Source: Basidiobolus ranarum | Lineage: Eukaryota; Basidiobolomycota; Basidiobolomycetes; Basidiobolales | Reading direction: 5' to 3' | Assembly: GCA_040143965.1 (NCBI GenBank) | Contig: JASJQH010006889.1 | Span: forward strand, 1-53,944 | DNA length: 53,944 nt | Shown here: positions 49,560-53,944 of the stretch, in pieces | How positions within the stretch are numbered: the first letter of the stretch is position 1 | Layout of the letters: each line of letters begins with the position of its first letter | Program-made: the position numbers and the translations under genes | The notes under the pieces: model-generated | The model's input: the letters and a program-made list of their open reading frames with translations, nothing else | Database searches by the model: none | Told to the model about the DNA's origin: nothing

Positions 49560-50252
49560 TTAGTGCAGTATAAGATAGAATTTGAAGAATTCGAGACTCA
49601 TATGGTGAGGGAGGGTGAGGGTTAAGCAGGAATTTTCAAAAGATTTGCTTAGTTTGCTGGTGGATTTTTGGAAGTTTCGGTTCCATTTATCATATCCAAT
49701 TGATCCTGTGATTGTCTGCCTCTCTTATCCAAAACAGGAAAGTCACTAGGGATAGTACTGCACGTACTGCATTCAATACTTTCCAACCCTGAAATAATCA
49801 ATTCACCCGGGAGGACCAAAAGCTCCGAGTTACTTCGGGCAATATGGGCTATACGGATTTCTTGGCCTTAGGACTACATAGTAATTAATTATATAAACTT
49901 GGGTTTTAGCTGCCCTAAGTTTACTTTCTTCCACTTTTATCTATCTGTTTTTCTTTTTCTATTAACATATCTTTTTGATATTTTTGAACTCAGGTCCACT
50001 TGCTCTATTCTGTTATTTTATATTTATCCTCCGCTTACAACTTGACACAACTTATACCTTTATCTTGTTAACGTTCCAAGCTATACAGTTTAGTATACAA
50101 ATCCCGTTTTTTCCTGCAAGTTTTCTGATGAACTGAATTGTGGATTAAGAGAAACAACGACGAATTTTCAACCAAGCGTTTTGTCCCCAACCACCCCCTG
50201 TTCCTTTTTTCCTATTTCATAGACATTTATTATTATAGTCTTTGTAACAAAT

Positions 50253-53061
50253 ATGGCTGAACATCCTATGCAAATGACTGAAGATCTTTCCCCTTCTATA
50301 CCTTCAGATAACACTACTCCAAACGAGATTCCCATGAATTTTTCTACCGAAGAAACGCAAAACATCCCAAATGCAGAAAATATGTTCACCAATATGTCTC
50401 AAGAAGCCATTAACCAAGCCTTTCTCAATCAGCAACTGGCCTCTCAACAAGAACTCAATAATCTTCTAGCTAGATCAGCCATGCTCTCAGAAGGCATGAT
50501 GTTGATTGATACTCCTACTCTACCTTCACAAGAGCTATTAAATCCTCCAAAGGTTCATAGCGGTAACCTAGACAATCTGATAGTTTCTGGGGAGTCAACG
50601 CCAAGCGGTGATTTAACCCCACAGGAGCACGCGATGTCTTCTATGATGCAGATCCCTTCACACGGTGGTTATCATTCGGAAGTTCCCAACTTAGTAATGG
50701 CCAATGATATGATGAATTCTATCACACCTGAGCAACAGTTTTTCGAAAATATGCTCACCGATACCAACACTCAAGGTATCATATCAAACCCTCAAAATTT
50801 GATGGTGCCAGATAACCTACCTATCGATCCTCCTCGAAGTGTTCCTTCAATGAATTCTATGCATTCTACTTCAGATATTCATATGTCGAACATTTTCGCC
50901 GGTAATAACATGATGAATTTTGACATGGGATTGTCTCAACCGCCTCAAAAGCATCATTCTATTCGTTCCAATAGACCGGCCCATCTTCGCCATGGTTATA
51001 GTAAATCAGTATCCATGTTTCCTCCTCCAAACCAACCAAGGCCCTCAACAAGCTCTCAATACGTTATGAGTAACCTTCAGCCAATGCCTAATCCTCAATT
51101 CATTCCAACCGTGCCATCCGAACAAATTCCTCCGACATTTCAAAAGCAAATGGTTGAAAATACCCAAATGTTGCATGCTATGCGCAAGAAAATGGGTCAT
51201 CGTAGGCAATATTCGGCACCAGAGTTAAATTCAGGATTTTCTCAGAGTCCCGAGAAGCATTTGCTTAGGCAAACTACTGAAGGGCAAATGCTAAAGCAGC
51301 GTGGGTTTATGCAAATGACCCCCATAAATCAGACATCCCCTCATGAGTTGCACGGACTTACTCCGGAACAAATCGAGGCCTTAACTCTAAACTCTCACGG
51401 TGATTCAGAGCCAAAGCCTCTCAAAATTCTTGAGTATACGGCTGATGGCTATGGTGTTCTAAGACCCAACAATGCCAATATTGGAGATCCTATGCAAGAT
51501 TTTAGATACGGAGGGGATGATGCGTCCCCAAAACCTGGCACCAAAGATGATCTCTCCACCAACGAGAAGCTAAAGTCACTCGACAACTTGACTCGGGAGG
51601 AGTTAATCAAGAGACTCAGAAATGTTGAGAGTGAACTTGCGAAAACCAAAAGTTCGCCTATTAAATCGCCAAACTTGAAGGTCGAAACATCGGTTAGTTC
51701 ATGCGGTGACACCGCTTCCGAACAAGGTGATGAAAGTAAGTCATAGGATCGAAGAACACCTGATATTGCTTTCATTTATTAATACTGGTTTTATTTTAGC
51801 TGGAACTGGCGATTCAGTTAGTCCTATTGGAATCAACCTATTTACCAGTCAGCAAGTGAAATTAGAAGATAGACTCGGCGATGATGAGGATGAAGACGAG
51901 GATGATCCTGAAGAGGATGAGGACTCTAAAGATGAAGAAAAATCCGAGAAATCACAAACATTTGACTGTCTCTGGAGTGACTGCTCTAAATCATTCCCAG
52001 CACTGGACGTCTTGATCTCGCATATTGGCCAAGAGCACATTGGAAGTGGCAAGGTAAACAATTGATGACTACTACAATTAATTCACTTGCAAAAATCTGA
52101 CGATATTCCATTAAATATGTAGGCATCTTATAAGTGTGAGTGGCAAGGTTGTCCACGTAATCAGAAGCCATTTACTAAACGCCACAAGATGTATAATCAC
52201 TTAAGAACACATACTGGAGAGAGACCATTCCAATGTCCTGTTGCTGGTACTTGATTCTTTTGCTTTCATTTCATGTTGACATAACTTACTAATCGGTTGT
52301 TCATATTCCCATTAGACTGTGGCAAAAGGTTCTCAAGGCCTGATTCTCTTGCTACGCATGTCAAAACTCACTCCAACGTCAGACCATATATATGCCCTGT
52401 TCCAGGTTGTGGAAAAGCATACTATCACTCCCGGTCACTGCGTAAACACATCAAGAGTCACGAAATGACTCGACCACTCCAAATTTTCTCGCAAAACATC
52501 CCTGGAGTGAGCCCTCAGAATATGATGGATCTTAACAATCATCAACTTCTTGGAGCTAATCAGCTGGGCATAACGCAAGGCATTAAATACCATCATTACC
52601 AGCCCGATTCGTCTACATTCTCGACTCCAAAGCCTGGCGAGGATCTCAATTCGATTAGTAACACACAAACATCTACCTCAGCTGGTGGAGCGCATGGATC
52701 GTCGACAATATCACCTAACCAGAATATGAATGCCCAGATGTTTCCTATATCTCAAGTGGACGTCTCCAACCTTCGAGACTCTCCCACCTTTATAGAATCA
52801 CCTAATATGATCGAACCTCCAGTACTTCAATCTCACCAATTCCCTGGTGATGATGCAAATAGAATGGACTCATCGATTATAGGCACTCCCGCTACCCTTA
52901 CTCCAGAAATGCTAAACCAACTGATTCAACAAGTAACTCCCCCGATACCTTCATCACATCCTTCTACCCCGTCCAACGAGGAACTTGGATCATCATTCAT
53001 TCCCTCTACCGGATTTTCTGCTCAAGTTATGCCAACCATTCCGACTACTCAAACGCAGTAA
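50253..53061 (+). CDS. C2H2 zinc-finger transcription factor (four fingers)
   Basis: Probable DNA-binding regulator. Four exons, 50253-51735, 51800-52053, 52123-52246 and 52316-53061, join in phase to 868 residues. The first 490 residues are rich in Met, Asn, Gln, Ser and Pro (activation-type low complexity). A run of Asp/Glu follows (about 520-545). Four C2H2 fingers lie at about 551-670: CLWSDCSKSF...HIGQEH, CEWQGCPRNQ...HLRTH, CPVADCGKRF...HVKTH and CPVPGCGKAY...HIKSH, with the TGERPF linker after finger 2. The C-x4-C spacing and the atypical first finger recall Gli/Zic and Zap1 arrangements. The target genes cannot be told. A short helix, LTREELIKRLRNVESELAK, precedes the acidic run. Finger 3 is split by an intron. 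Confidence 0.93.
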
Positions 53062-53944
53062 ATTTAATTGAGAAGATTACGTTTTCCACTGGTAGAATAC
53101 TCGGTTGAATTCACGCTAACTTTCAATATTGGGCCAATGTATATAACCTCCAAAGAAAACCAACCGCTCAAAATGGGTTTTAAACAATCGGGTCCTTGGT
53201 TCGAAACCGAAGTCAAAACCAAAACCTATTTGAACTTTTATCTTGGATGTTCACTAAAAATATAGAGTATTATCCTTTGATTTCACCTCAATTGACAAGT
53301 ATGAAGTTGAAAGAGAATATCCCACACTTCGGTCAATTTTCCTATGTACAAAATTGAAATCATCCTGTTCCCGTTCCCTTTCCCCCTTCTTCAACAAACC
53401 CTCTTGCGCGTAACCCTATATCATTTCTCTTTATACTACTACCACTATCACCCCTTCTTGCGACATTCAACTATATTCCCGGCGAACATGGGGATAATAG
53501 TATCGCGGGGGATCCATGGTGGTAGCTGTATGGTTGGTAACACCTTGTTAATGTTTATATCCAATATTTATTTTCAAGAGCCCCATACCCACCAAATCTT
53601 TTGCAAATCCATTTTCACCTATTCTAATAAAAAAATCAGCTAGAACAACGCAGTGCGGTTGGTTCTACCATCTATTTATAGTAAGACTGATGGCGGTTAT
53701 TGAATTCTATTTAGGAGTTTAAATTATTCGGGGTGAGTCATATCGAATCGAATGTTAGAGATCTGAAACTTTGATTAACTTGGTGAAAATTTTCTATATC
53801 TGTTGATCAGCTCATATCTATCAGTTCAACCCTAGCCCTTCGATGCAGCCCTTCCCTCGATACCGTTGAATCTAATCAAGAAAGTAACCAACTCATGGCC
53901 GGATCAAAGTTCCGAAATCGATAAATATTAGTAATGGTTTTATT
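53062..53944. other. Right-edge region without a supported gene
   Basis: 3' flank of the C2H2 gene and AT-rich DNA to the window end. A 99-codon frame at 53344-53643 starts with ATG but is low in complexity and has no family motif, so it is not called. Confidence 0.55.

Larger units (their letters stand above)
46376..50252. other. Long intergenic region, promoter of C2H2 gene
   Basis: This is the longest stretch without a gene (3.9 kb). The few open frames are short, mostly lack an ATG and show no family motifs. It contains two small direct repeats and a TA run, listed separately. The last 350 bases are pyrimidine-rich (for example 49921-49990 and 50190-50220), which suits a long untranslated leader of the transcription factor gene at 50253. 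Long upstream regions are common for fungal developmental regulators, so much of this may be regulatory. Confidence 0.55.

Noticed and set aside
53344-53643. 99-codon plus-strand frame at the right edge
   Set aside because: Low-complexity Phe/Pro/Tyr/Leu composition and no family signature, despite an ATG start.

Overview
The window looks like nuclear DNA of a fungus. It is AT-rich. Most genes are split by introns of about 50-80 nt with GT/AG ends and CTAAC/CTAAT-like branch sites. The gene set is fungal: an SKT5/Chs4-type chitin synthase activator ending in a CaaX box, a Cut8/Sts1 proteasome tether, an Mtf2-like mitochondrial protein, a small secreted expansin-like barrel protein, and a MogA-MoeA fusion in the animal/fungal order. 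I cannot place it in a phylum from sequence alone. I saw no tRNA, rRNA, CRISPR array or convincing transposon.

Layout. 1-2392: apparently gene-free, with three AP-1/Gcn4-type sites and an inverted repeat at the left edge. 2393-7627 (+): class V myosin, convergent with ALG8 at 7733-9681 (-). 9897-10164: minisatellite and pentamer repeat. 10305-11567 (-): PH-domain protein. 12592-13705 (-): SDT1-like pyrimidine 5'-nucleotidase. 14126-16445 (+): two unrecognised genes. 16711-17781 (+): membrane-anchored glutaminyl cyclase. 17968-18966 (+): Mtf2-like mitochondrial protein. 19448-20203 (-): coiled-coil protein. 20522-21419 (-): SDE2, divergent from PRP31 at 21938-23906 (+). 24192-24584 (-): secreted expansin-like protein. 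25735-28455 (-): Ras GEF. 29880-31063 (-): Sts1/Cut8. 31469-31870 (-): doubtful small ORF. 32473-33402 (+): tandem CCCH zinc-finger protein. 33765-38191 (+): MTR4 helicase, convergent with SMU1 at 38520-40709 (-). 41437-43678 (+): SKT5/Chs4-like protein, convergent with the gephyrin-like molybdenum cofactor gene at 44110-46375 (-). 46376-50252: a long stretch without a gene. 50253-53061 (+): four-finger C2H2 transcription factor.

How the genes fit together. There is no operon. RNA processing recurs: SDE2, PRP31 and SMU1 are spliceosome factors, MTR4 serves the nuclear exosome, and the CCCH protein probably drives mRNA decay. A second theme is polarised growth and secretion: myosin V, the chitin synthase activator, Ras GEF, ALG8 and the secreted barrel protein.

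Exon models were built by hand by joining splice sites and checking that reading phase was kept. Fifteen of the seventeen intron-containing genes resolve into closed frames. The genes at 14126-15498 and 19448-20203 do not resolve fully. No obviously new multi-gene system was found. The best leads are the unrecognised genes, the histidine-rich linker in the molybdenum cofactor fusion, the insertion in the Ras GEF catalytic domain, and the possible very short introns of the coiled-coil gene.
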